From Epiperipatus broadwayi (taxonomy: Eukaryota > Onychophora > Udeonychophora > Euonychophora > Peripatidae), in the NCBI GenBank assembly GCA_028023455.1, contig JAQFVV010012446.1:6017501-6081500 (forward strand): a stretch of DNA of 64,000 nucleotides, written 5' to 3'. This document shows, piece after piece, positions 49,108 to 59,289 of this stretch. The notes below the pieces were generated by a model. The model was not told the origin of the DNA and did not search any database. It saw only the letters and a list, made by a program, of their open reading frames with translations. Position numbers and translations under genes: made by a program. The stretch's first letter is position 1. The number at the start of each line of letters is the position of its first letter.

Positions 49108-49170
49108 CAAATGACCCCAAGATGCATTTCATGCTGAATCAGCACTCATCAGTTGCTCCAGGTCTCTATC
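49108..49170 (-). ncRNA. Type I hammerhead ribozyme motif (HHR family 2), core intact
   Basis: Minus strand: core CUGAUGA (49152-49146). A six-pair stem II GUGCUG(AUU)CAGCAU (49145-49131) follows, then GAAA (49130-49127), stem III U(GC)A (49126-49123) and UC (49122-49121). Stem I is CAA with UUG next to the core, then a four-base bulge, then GACCU with GGGUC. Every core position fits the consensus. The motif lies in a 500-bp insertion within the left LTR of the gypsy-like element. Confidence 0.65.
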
Positions 49171-49410
49171 TCTTATATATATCCTCACTATATAAAAAAT
49201 ATTTATCTATATTAAATAATTACATTTTGAATTACAAGTGTCAAATTAATTCATCCCATATCCTTGACATCATTCACTTTAGATAAATATTTTATATTAA
49301 TAATTTACTAAATTAAATTTATTCTGTTATATAAGAATGCATTTTAGCCTAGATTTTGTAAATACATTTGCTAATAGTTAAATTAGAAAATGTTTTTTCC
49401 ATGTGTCAAA

Positions 49411-49490
49411 GCATCGGCTGGGAAGCGAACCTGCAACCCCGGGACAATTTCTTGTAAGGCTGCTGTGCTGACCACTCGACCACCAATGCT
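49411..49490 (-). mobile_element. tRNA-derived retroposon
   Basis: Minus strand: gcattggtggtcgagtggtc with a good A box, then ccttacaag and a B box ggttcgcttccc, closing with gccgatgc. It is related to the two tRNA-Gly-like copies at its ends but has a longer middle. It forms one end of the roughly 500-bp insertion in the left LTR. Confidence 0.6.
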
Positions 49491-49855
49491 TGGCTAGAAA
49501 ATATTCTTTTAATACCAATTGCCTACTCACTTCATTAAGATTAGTTATCTAGAGTCAGAGTAATAAAGAATTAGTTTTCATATTAAATGAAAATTAATTA
49601 GCTGAAAATGTGTCTAACATTTTAAGATGAGACAAAAGAAACCGATTGCACTTGCTTAAAACTTTGATAACAGAGATATAATAGCAAAATAAAATGGCCG
49701 TAGTGGACCAAAACTAGTGCAGCCAATTAAAACTTTGGCAAAACAGTTTATAGCTAGAATTTATTATAGAGAAAGGAAATAGAAATTTAAGGCATTTGAA
49801 AAACTGAAAATGTTAAGCAATTTTAATATTTACAACATCAGCAAATGTATTGTTA

Positions 49856-50175
49856 TCAAACAAGGCAAAACTCTCCATACAGTAGTACAACCTTGTGCCA
49901 ACCAGAGTAATCAATGGATGCCAGAAGGCTTGTGCATAAAATCCCTATCTAATGCCTACTCATCCAATATCCCTAGACTAGTTTCTGGCTTGTGGCCTTC
50001 GTCAGTGAGGAGCTTTGGATCTGAGAGCACTGCACCTAGATCTTAGGATCTAATGCAACCCTCCATTACTCTGGTTGTCACAGGGTGGCACTACTGTATG
50101 GAGAGTTTTGCCTTGTTTGGTAACAATTATGTATTAGTATAAGAGATAGTGATCATGTGATGTTTGGTGGTTTAA
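49856..50175 (+). mobile_element. Hammerhead foldback element, complete, 320 bp, inside the LTR element
   Basis: Flanked by a perfect 15-bp direct repeat, CAAATGTATTGTTAT, at 49841-49855 and 50176-50190. Arms caaacaaggcaaaactctcc (from 49857) and ggagagttttgccttgtttg (50099-50118) are exact inverted repeats, extending inward through catacagtagt. The tail (gtaacaattatgtattagta...gatcatgtgatgtttggtgg) runs to 50175. The ribozyme is on the minus strand and the tail on the plus strand. It sits inside the internal region of the gypsy-like element and is therefore younger than it. Confidence 0.8.
49962..50020 (-). ncRNA. Type I hammerhead ribozyme motif (HHR family 1), core intact
   Basis: Minus strand: distal stem I AUCCAA (50020-50015) with UUGGAU (49967-49962), core CUGACGA (50005-49999), stem II GGC(CACAA)GCC, GAAA (49985-49982), stem III C(UA)G (49981-49978), UC (49977-49976) with predicted cleavage before U49975. 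Proximal stem I UCCUCA pairs with UAGGGA with one C-A mismatch. All catalytic-core bases are present. Confidence 0.75.
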
Positions 50176-50627
50176 CAAATGTATTGTTATTATTTGAAAC
50201 AATTGGAAAATTTCTTTTCTCTAAATAATATTAAGAATGATATACTGTATATAAAATAGCAGCTTCATTAAGTTTGGCCAATACTGAAGTCATTAATTTA
50301 ACAAAAAAAAATTGTGCAATTGTAGAAGCTATTTGGAAAAAATGTGTAAAAAAAAAACAACAACAAAAAAAACAGTTAAAATTAAAAGCTATTATTTTTG
50401 AAATATGATGAAATTTAAAAAAGCAGACGATTGGCCTGAACAATTGCTAATTCTAGCACATATATTTTCAGATAAAATGAAAATGAAAATCAATAGTGGA
50501 TTGGGCATTTCTTTATCAAATAATTGGAACAAAATCATAGGAATAATTGAACTTAAATGGTGTGCATATTAACTTATAATAATAGAAAACTTTATCTTTC
50601 ATATTGCATTGCCAAATTTATATAATA

Positions 50628-50852
50628 TTAATATAATTTATGTTCTTTATTACTTTTTACAATACTTACTTACAACCCAATATTGATGGTTTCGATTACC
50701 CCAGCAATCTTCTTCAGAACTACTTATATTTCCAAATCTAAAAAATATAAGTAGAAGTTGTGAAGAAGATTGCTGGGGCAATTGAAACCATCAATAATGG
50801 GTTGCAAAAAAGCATTGTAAAAAGTAGTAAAGAACATAATGATATTAATAAG
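50628..50852. mobile_element. Foldback element with hammerhead-like arms (HHR family 4)
   Basis: A near-perfect hairpin: 50628-50733 is the reverse complement of 50742-50852, with a spacer of about 10 bp. On the minus strand the left arm reads CUGAAGA (50717-50711), GAUUGC(UGGG)GUAAUC and GAAA (50693-50690). On the plus strand the right arm reads GUGAAGA (50760-50766), GAUUGC(UGGG)GCAAUU and GAAA (50784-50787). Both stem II versions pair over six bases. Stem I could not be drawn convincingly, so self-cleavage is uncertain. It lies in the gypsy-like element. Confidence 0.55.
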
Positions 50853-51179
50853 AGAAAAGACATTAATGGCACCAAAATAAAATGATGGGAATAGTAAAAA
50901 TCCACTTAAAATTAAATAATGGTAAACGTATACATTGCAGAGAAAAATATTAATCCACTAATAGAAACATGAGTGGTTTAACTAATATAATTAAAAATAT
51001 CAGAACTAAAGAGGAAATAGAATTAGCATTTCCAAATTTATTTTCAACATAATTAAGTGAAGCAAATACCTCTCCTATATAATAAATGACGATTGATGAT
51101 GCTAAACCAACTAACCACAAATTTAGAATTCTGTGTTATGCTAATAAAACAACATTGTGCTAATAAATGAGTACATTGA

Positions 51180-51960
51180 GTGGCCTGAAGCTGGGTGACC
51201 ATAACAAAGAGTTCACATAGAACATGCTGGCCCATATAAAGGATATATATGATTGGTAACAATACATGCATATTCGAAATTAAATGATTTCTGGTTAATG
51301 AAAAACACAAACTCAGAAGAAATCATAAAAGGCTTCTGTGAAATTTTCTCTTATTGTGGAATTCCAGAAGTGTTACTTCAGAGAAATTTGAGGACACTAA
51401 AGGAATGGGATATGCTACATATACTACTATATGGAGAGTTTTGCTTTGTTTTGAATTGTTTAATACTACAACCATCTTACTATCTCAAATCAAAATAAAT
51501 TTGCTGAAAAGATTGTCCAGCAATTACAAATAATGGTTAACAAAGTTAATAATACTGGTATACATGAAACTTTGTCACTGTTTTACCAACATTCAACAAC
51601 CTCCACAGGAAAGACTCCAGAAGAATTATTAATGGGGAGAAAAAGTAGAATTAAATTGACATTTTGGCTACAGAATACAAAAAAACACCAAGTTAATGAT
51701 AAGGTTTGAATCTGAGACAGCTTAAGAAAAAACTGGTTTAAACAAAAAATAAAACTGTGATTTCCAATAGCATTGTATAAGTAAAGACAGAAGATAGTGT
51801 GAATATAAATGTCTCATAATCTTTCAAAATGCAGTTTTAGAAGCAGAAGATTACAGAACCCAAGAAGAAACCTCTGAACAAACACTGGTGAATCTTCAAG
51901 AGGAAACAAAGCAAGCAGAGATACTTAGCCCAGAAAACCACAGAAGCAAACAAAAACATT
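51180..51960 (+). pseudogene. Gypsy-type integrase remnant
   Basis: The translation in one main frame with stops reads VHIEHAGPYKGYI, HAYSKLNDFWLMKNTNSEEI, FCEIFSYCGIPEVLL, then after a 90-bp gap FAEKIVQQLQIMVNK, LSLFYQHSTTSTGKTPEELL and MGRKSRIKL. These are the positions of the gypsy integrase blocks (IDFAGP, DAYSKW, GIPEVL, N-x-AER, GxSPAELLMGR). The catalytic aspartates and the DNGT box are lost. The gap at 51412-51460 holds an arm-like fragment of the hammerhead foldback family (actactatatggagagtttt). Confidence 0.65.
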
Positions 51961-52089
51961 GTATTTAATAGATTTGCCTAAAGGTTTATGATGATGGAAA
52001 TAGTCCAACATATTATCATATTTAACAGATTATATGTGCAGTTGAGATTAATGTAAAAAATCAATGGTTTTGGAGTGGGAAATAATATG

Positions 52090-52640
52090 TTTGGAAAAAA
52101 GAAAGTCAGTTTAAATTGATTTTCAAAAATAATTAAAAAGTAATATAATTAAAGATTCAAACGTAGAGTTACTATATCAATGTATTAAAAATAGATTTTG
52201 GACCATAATTGCAATCAGTAGATTAATAAGTGAAAGGATAATCCTCTCTACAAAGAGTAGTCAACATGGTATTTACGTATTAGTATTTATCAGTTTAATT
52301 AATGTTAACATTAATTAAACTGGAAAATACAATAGTTTACTCCCAAAATAAAGAAATATACCGATTGAATATAGGATGGTATAAAAATGGCAACAGAATA
52401 TTTTAGTGAGCACTCGACTCAGAGGACTGTCATCTAGCCCGAAAAATGAATTCGTAGTCTTATTTTTGCAGGTCATATTCGATCTTAAAAATAGTTTTAA
52501 TATGAATTGCCTACCTTAATTTATTAAAGTTAGTTATTGAGAATCACGATAAGAAAAATTTGGATCAATAAGCTCTCATATTAAATGAAAATTAATAAGC
52601 GGAAAAATTGTCTAACATTTTGAGGTGAGACAAAGGACTT
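52090..52640 (+). repeat. Right LTR
   Basis: Colinear with the two parts of the left LTR over about 500 bp at roughly 70-75 percent identity by eye, so the element is old. A purine-rich stretch before it (ggagtgggaaa, 52072-52082) may be the polypurine tract. Confidence 0.6.
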
Positions 52641-52649
52641 TTTAATTAT

Positions 52650-55600
52650 ATGGACTAAATCAAGTGTAATAATAATTGTGTGATGAGCAAAATTTTTGGG
52701 CTTTAAATTAAAAAAAAAAAAGTTACACGCTGTTTCCTAATTGGCAGTTAAAGCATATTACAGATGTTTTAATGATCATATCATTTACAAGCGTTATCTT
52801 GTACGCATTTCACTCTCTTATATGTAAAATATATCTTTTTATGTTTTAAAATATAATTTTTTACTGACCTAAACTATATACATAAAAAAATGTCTACCAA
52901 TGTTTAGATTTGCTGATCTTTGTCAAGGCATAATTCAGCAATTAATCTGAAACATAAAATATAAATCAAAATTTTTTATGACATACGCATATTTTTTATG
53001 TACAGTAAGTTCAGTTCAGTTCAGTTAAGAACAGGTTATTGTTTTTTTTTTTAAAAAAGGTGATGAAATTTAAATATTTGAAACTGAATGCAATTAAGAA
53101 AGAATAATAAAATATTAGACTGTCGGCTAATTAAAATGTATTCTTTCGATGCAAAAACCACTTTTTTTTATTTTATTTGTATATTCTAACACGCTTTTAA
53201 CATTGATTTAACATTTTGATTACAAAAAAACAAAACCTAAAACGAGACTATCGTCATATTTTATCGCGAGATTCTACGAGATTGTTTGAAAATGGCCTGT
53301 TTATCCGTAAAGGTCTTTTAGTATTTTTCCAGGTAATAATTAACTCTCTGTAATAGCTTAAATAAAATTGTATGCTTTCAAGATATGCTTCTTTTTAGCG
53401 AAATGCTTTTACGTTAGTTGTTGTTTTTTTTCTTTTACAGTTGTTTTTATATTTGCAATTTAATTCTACACTATCCGGAACTATTTTAATAAGTACGTTT
53501 GATTACAGTCAAATATCAGCCTTTCACGCTAATTGTGCATACGCTTTGCGAGTGTTAATAATAAATGAATACTTTCTCACCAATACAAGATATAGTATTT
53601 ATGCAGGAATAAAAGGAATCCTCTCATTCCTACGACTCAAACGCTTATATATGAGCAAATCTGAAGTACTGGCAAAGAAAGCGTGACGATGGAATCGACG
53701 TGAGAAGATTCTGTACTTTTTGTTTACTCTTACATAAAAATTTAACCCTTGTTGTTTTCGCTATCGTCTATGTGATAAACACTTTCTTTTAATGACTTGC
53801 CACTAATATCTATACATATACATTCTATTTAGTGCAGTGTTAGGAATGACCTTGTCGATTTTTCTGGAATTGGAAATTTAAATGTATGTGCTTGAACATG
53901 TATAGATACGAAAATGATCTCAAATTCTATATACTTTCATAGTGGTGAAAAATATTTGATTTGCGTAGGAATTTTTTTAATAGAGGTAGATAGGGCCCTT
54001 TGAATATTGACACGCGTATGCATTTAAAATATATTGAGAAAAGAAAAGTCGTTTGGTTTAGAATTTTGTGAATATTTTCTATATAGTAAAATGGGTTAAC
54101 TTTTTGGATATGTAGAAAAGAATTTGTGAACAAAATATGGCATGCGTAGGTCAGTGCAACTGCAAATTTACTATATGTTCTGAAGAAATGATCTGTATTT
54201 AATTTAGTATTTTTACCCGTAGTAATGTGTTTCCAGTCTTGCAATGGGAGGTAGACAATGTTTTAATAAAATAACTGTAAAAGTCAATTGCTTGAAAATC
54301 ATTTGATATGAAATTTGTGTATTAAGTTCACATAGATAAATATGTCCGACTAAGCAATCAGATTTTTGTACACTATATATGAAATAAATTCGATATTACA
54401 TATTTATATTTTAGCATATAGTTAGGAATGAATATAATAATATGTAACAACTACTAACAATTTATGATTATTCTTTTAGGAGGCAGATCGCTCCTATCTC
54501 TTAGTCCTTCTTTGCCATTGACGACTTAATTAAGTAGTCACCACCATAGTAAGTGTACTCGACAATGGCTAGAACAAACGTGATCATTGAGTGTGCACAA
54601 TTTTATTTCTTGTGCTGACATTCCCTGGATTAATCCTTTGGTTACAGAAAAGTTTTAAATTAATATGAACCTTCCTAAGGCTGAAGATTTTTTATTTCAA
54701 TTGTTTTCATGCCAAAAAAAAAATTAAAATTAAACTTTTCTAAATATAGTCTACTTGTACCATCTTTTCCAATATTTACTATTTCTAATGTTTGTTTTTC
54801 CAAATTTAGCAAAATTTTGCCTTATTGTTCTCTATAACTATTGGTTTAATATATATCATACATATTTGTAATGTATGAGTGTAATTAAGTGGTTCATTAA
54901 CTCTAAAACTTATTTAAATGATAAAAGCTTATATGGCTTGTGTAGATCCCTTTCAATTTACAGTAGTAGAAATCACAGGGATGTTGTTCTACCCCAGTAG
55001 TGAGTTGCCAATCCTTTTTTTTTTTTTTTGATTTTGTCTTCAGGGATGGCTCCTACAGTCAAAAAATAATAATCCACCTTGAATTGTTACCTTTACATAG
55101 GAATCCTTATTTTTTTTCTTTTGAGTCTTATATAATCTTATTATTGTCTAGAAATGATTATTTTCAAGCAGTTCAATGATTTAAGTTAATTGTTATCTAA
55201 TTCTCTTTGGCTTAAGCTATTAACATGTTTATCAATTCCTCTCATTACTAATTACTTTTTTGTAGTATTTAATTTCATAGTACCTTAACACGATAATGTA
55301 CATATATTTTTTATAACACTCAGACAATATTTAGAAAAAATATATATTTTTTGGTTTTTAAACAATTATTAGATATTGAAAAATTACATAGTAACAATAA
55401 ATAGTAGAATAGAGTAGCAGTAATATAAATAATCAGTGGTATTAATAGGTCAATAAATTTCATTGTTCACAGTAAAGAGCTCTCTGTAAAACTGAGGACT
55501 ATTTGAGAGAGACAAGTATTATTTTGAATTATAAGATGCGCCCTAATTTAAGACACAATAGGATTTTAAGTTTAGAAAATTGGAAAAAAAGTCTATTAAG

Positions 55601-55850
55601 TTAATAAAATTTTGGCTTTGATTTTAAGATAGATGTTCTCCCATTTTTACGGTTCTAAAATTTGGATAAAAAGTGCATTTTGAAGTAATACAGTATTGAG
55701 TTGTGTTCGGAGTAATTCACTTGTCAACTGCTATTAGTAAATAGAAGGAGACAATTAAATGTAATCCCCCAATAATACATCATCAAAACGATCAGTATTA
55801 AAGCTGAAGATATTTATGATAATGATAGAGGAAGTGAATTATTATTTATG
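52650..55850. other. Mostly empty interval around the candidate F-box promoter
   Basis: Apart from the CpG patch, there is an open stretch of about 96 codons at 53400-53686, read after a tttcttttacag acceptor-like site. It encodes LFLYLQFNSTLSG and ends SKSEVLAKKA. It is not recognised and may be chance. A T run lies at 55015-55029. Confidence 0.35.
53240..53332 (+). promoter_or_regulatory. Candidate promoter and 5' untranslated exon of the F-box gene
   Basis: In otherwise CpG-poor DNA, six CpG dinucleotides fall within about 65 bases, including TCGCGAGA at 53264-53271. This is half of the palindromic TCTCGCGAGA element found in many animal housekeeping promoters. A good splice donor (CAG then gtaataa) follows at 53332/53333. 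If used, it would join to the acceptor at 60308 or 60320, 7 kb downstream, in front of the F-box start codon. No TATA box is evident. The assignment to this gene is inferred from strand and order only. Confidence 0.35.
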
Positions 55851-55859
55851 GCAAATAGA

Positions 55860-56100
55860 AATTCTAAAGCCAAAAAGTATTATTAGGAAGTAAAGAAAAG
55901 ATTTAAATTTGTCATATGATTTATGTAAATGCAAGGTAGAAAATGTTGAAGATTTAATAATAGAATGCAATAGATTTAGTAAGATATACGTGATAAAATT
56001 AAGGAATATATATAATGAGTAAAAGATTATGATAAATTAGCAATAAAATGGATTCTTGAAAAATCCGAATAGAAATTTATGATTTAGAATTTTAAGAAAA
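55860..56100 (+). mobile_element. LINE fragment with zinc-knuckle-like reverse-transcriptase C-terminus
   Basis: The translation around 55905 reads SYDLCKCKVENVEDLIIECN, a decayed CxxC...H...C module; the histidine is replaced. It closely resembles the minus-strand LINE segment at 61.8-62.0 kb (LCKKEIENIRHLLIECKC). The frame is broken on both sides. Confidence 0.5.
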
Positions 56101-56639
56101 GTATCTATACGTATATTAAATATACATTTGAAAGTTTTTTTTATTTGTTACTTTCTAATTCAATAAATATTGCAAAATTTTCTGTTTTTTTTTTTTATGG
56201 AGAATTTTATAAGCTATAAATTTTTGTTTTATATGCCTTAATTGCTTTAAAACTTTGAGAATTTGCAATATAAAAATCAGAATAACAATCATTTTCTAAT
56301 GACATTATAAAAATGCAAAGAGAGGGCAGCACTGATAAAAGAGATAAAAATTTAATTTAATGTTGGAAAATGTGACCTGAGTACTGAAATATATGGTAAA
56401 GAATTGGGGAGAATTATAGTTTTTGGTAATCCGAGGTAAAATTTTATTCATGAATATATTTTAAATTACTTAAATTTTATTTGGACCATGTATTTAATAT
56501 TTCACACTTACTATGATGTTAAAATTTCTTAACCATTTAAAAAATTATCATATGAGAAATATAAAATTATTGTTTATTATATTTAATAAAAGTTATATAT
56601 TTTTTGATACTGCTGATAATAATTCTTTCATGTAATTAC

Positions 56640-57132
56640 TTCATAAATATATTCTAATTATCAGATTTTCTACTAATGTGAGGGTACAGATAGAGAAATG
56701 GAGAGAGAATTATAGTTTTTGGAAAAGCAGGGAAATACATCAAATATCGGAAATGGAATTTAGATAAGATGTAAATATATTTTAATTATCAAATTTTCTA
56801 TTAATGCCAGGGCACAGTTAGAGAAATGAGAAATTGCATGGGAAAATTTTATTTGATATTCAATACATCAAAAATCCAAAATGGAATATTTAAATATATT
56901 TTAATTATCAAATTTCTACTAATGCGAAGGGGCAGTTATAGAAATGGAGAGGATTAGAAAGGGAAATTTTTATTGGGAATTCAAATGGAATTTAGAAAAT
57001 AAAACATTAAAATATTCTGCTCAAAATATATCCTTATATATATAAATTTGAGATATATTTTAATTAACGACTATATTCTTTTATTTTTATTAATATTTTA
57101 CTAATGTGAGCAAAACTATGGGTACAGCTAGT
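56640..57132 (+). repeat. Minisatellite with a Helitron-like end
   Basis: Three to four copies of a unit of about 115-130 bp begin with aaatatattttaattatcaa and contain tttctactaatg then ggcacagttagagaaatg (starts near 56643, 56772, 56891, and a divergent one near 57050). The array ends in ctatgggtacagctagt (57116-57132). It resembles the CTAG-T 3' end of Helentron/HINE elements, which often carry internal minisatellites. No upstream 5' end was identified. Confidence 0.45.
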
Positions 57133-57639
57133 AATATTTATAATTTGAAAGTAGCAAACATTTATTGGAGGTAACTTGATCAAAGATTACATTACACTTA
57201 TCATCAATTTATTATATATTACTGACGGATTCAGTGCGTGCATATATCAAATGACTTTGTGTGTGTGCCTATTTTTTATTATTGCAGTCATATTTTCTAA
57301 ATATAATTTGTACCCATGATGTGTTCTGGGGATGTGAACTCTTTCCAAAAACTGTTTTGGTCGTAGAACTCTATTTGCATTATTATTCGATGACCATTGA
57401 CTTAGTAATCATATAATTGTTTAAAAAAAAACAACACTCGACTGGTAAGACAATCAGTCCTCGACTTCATTGTAATCTAGTAATTACTGATTATTCTAAC
57501 ACTAGATGGCAGTAAAACATAGAACTGCTTTCATATAATTGGTTCTAAGAATGGAAAGATAGGTTTTAATATACAAGGTTTAGAAATACTACTTTTTCAG
57601 AAAATTTTGGAATGTTTAGTATTATTATTATTAAAGGGT

Positions 57640-58556
57640 TTATCACTTTTCTAGTTCTATTTGTAATATCACTCAAATCACCCACCTTTATGCTAAAATA
57701 TTTCAGCATTGCCGTCTATGAATAAATAAATATAAAGTCAGAATTTCAAACAGCTAAACTCAAAAGGATATGTCTTGAATCTATTGCTGCATATGATTTT
57801 ATATATTGAAATTCAAATCATTTCAAACAAAGAGCATGAAATTAAATTAGCAGCGATCTTATATAGCTACTAAACAAACATGTCTAACTTGCATATACAA
57901 AGAAAGAGTAAAACATTTGTCATTTTTAAACTTTGCTAACTCCCAATGTAAAATTTATAAGAAAATATCATAATGCATATCGCTAGCTGAAAATAGCATT
58001 CAAATGACCCACCACAAAGTTAAGATATTTCAGCAACGCCCTCTGTGAATAAATATAAAGTCTGGACTCAAACAGCTAAATTCAAAAAGGATATTCTGTT
58101 GAGTTTATTGTTGCATACGGTGTTATATATTGAAATTCAGATCAATTCAAACAATATCTTAACATCGTGATGGATGATTTGAGTGTTTTCTATCTATTTT
58201 CAGCTAACGATGTGCATTATGATATTTTCTTATATATTTATGTTGGGAGTTAACAAAGTTTAAAAATTACTAATTTTCTAGTCTTTCTTTGTATACTTAA
58301 GTTAAACATGCTTATTTACTAGCTATGTAAGATCGTTGCTAATTTAATTTCATGCTCTTTGTTTGAATTGATCTGAATTTCAATATATAATATCATATGC
58401 AGCGATAGACTTAAGAGGATATCTTTTTGAGTTTAGCTTTTTGAAGTTCAGACTTTATATTTATTCAGAGAGGGCGTTGTTGAAATATTTTAACATTGTG
58501 CTAAGTGATTTGAGAATTTTCTATCTATATTCAGTTAATGATATGCATTATGATAT
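57640..58556. mobile_element. Large nested palindrome, family D
   Basis: At least two nested units: gaaatcagcaacgccctctgt-type blocks recur in direct and inverted form at 57702, 58033 and near 58470. The left end actcaaatcacccacc mirrors the right end gctaagtgatttgag. The blocks atatcataatgcatatcgct and aatgatatgcattatgatat mark unit borders. No coding region is seen. Confidence 0.6.
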
Positions 58557-58626
58557 TTGTAATATATATATATAAATATTTGAATATCTAGAAAAGAAAA
58601 GCTAAATTTCTAAACAATATTATTAT

Positions 58627-59276
58627 GAGCATGCTTTCAGTTGCCAAGATCAGACTCATGGCACTCATAGTTTGTGGGAGATGTAGCATATAAATCAAAT
58701 TATGTAAATGGCTAATTTACATATTGCATTTTTAGACAATGCAACACTGATATCTTTTATTACTAGTATGAGGGTTATTGAAAATAAACCTCTTCTCCGC
58801 AATTTTGCTTGGAGTAGATAACATCCATGTTTACTGGGTCAAAGATGTACCCATATTGCAGTTTATGCTCCAGTAATCAAATACAGCAATGCTGCATGTA
58901 GTGCTGTGTATTATGGGGAATCCCGAGTAAATATTGGTATCAGAATTGCACAACATAGATATCTGTATAACCGCATTTAGAATAGTTCTGACTACTGGTC
59001 TGTATTTCTGGAGCATGAATTGGAATATGGTCATATCATTGACTCAGTAAACATGGATCTTGTATGCTCCGAAAGTGATAGTCGCAAATGCAAAATTAAG
59101 GCGGCATGGTTTACTTCCAATAACCCTCATGCTATTAATCAAGAGGACACTAGCATTGCGATGTCTAAAAAATGGAATATGTAAATTAGCTATTTACATA
59201 ATTTGATATTATTTATACTTACATCTTGCAAACTATGAGTGCTATGGGTCTATTCTTGGTGGTCAAAAGCATATTT
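58627..59276. mobile_element. Foldback element, 650 bp, with long inverted repeats
   Basis: The left 180 bp (gcactcatagtttgtgggag, then caaattatgtaaatggctaa, then agtatgagggttattgaaaa) are mirrored at the right end (ttccaataaccctcatgcta, then ttagctatttacataatttg, then gcaaactatgagtgctatgg). The central 300 bp are unique and not recognised. No ribozyme motif was found here. Confidence 0.65.
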
Positions 59277-59289
59277 TAGGAGAAATTTA

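Larger units (their letters stand above)
48555..49640 (+). repeat. Left LTR, interrupted
   Basis: Aligns with 52090-52640: shared blocks include tttaaattgattttt, aatgttaacattaatta, gcagaatatttta, tgaattcatagac/tgaattcgtagtc, ggtcatattcaatctta, tatcatattaaatgaaaatta and tgtctaacattttaagatgagac. The insertion at 48990-49495 carries HHR family 2 and a tRNA-derived end. Confidence 0.6.
48555..52640 (+). mobile_element. Decayed Ty3/gypsy-like LTR retrotransposon
   Basis: Two diverged direct repeats frame the element: the left LTR (48555-48990 and 49496-49640, split by a 500-bp insertion) and the right LTR (about 52090-52640). Integrase remains lie immediately before the right LTR. This gives the order expected of a + strand gypsy element. 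A hammerhead foldback element (49856-50175) and a hairpin (50628-50852) are inserted inside. At about 51020, KEEIELAFPNLF may be a remnant of the polyprotein. Gag, protease and RNase H are not recognised. Confidence 0.65.
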
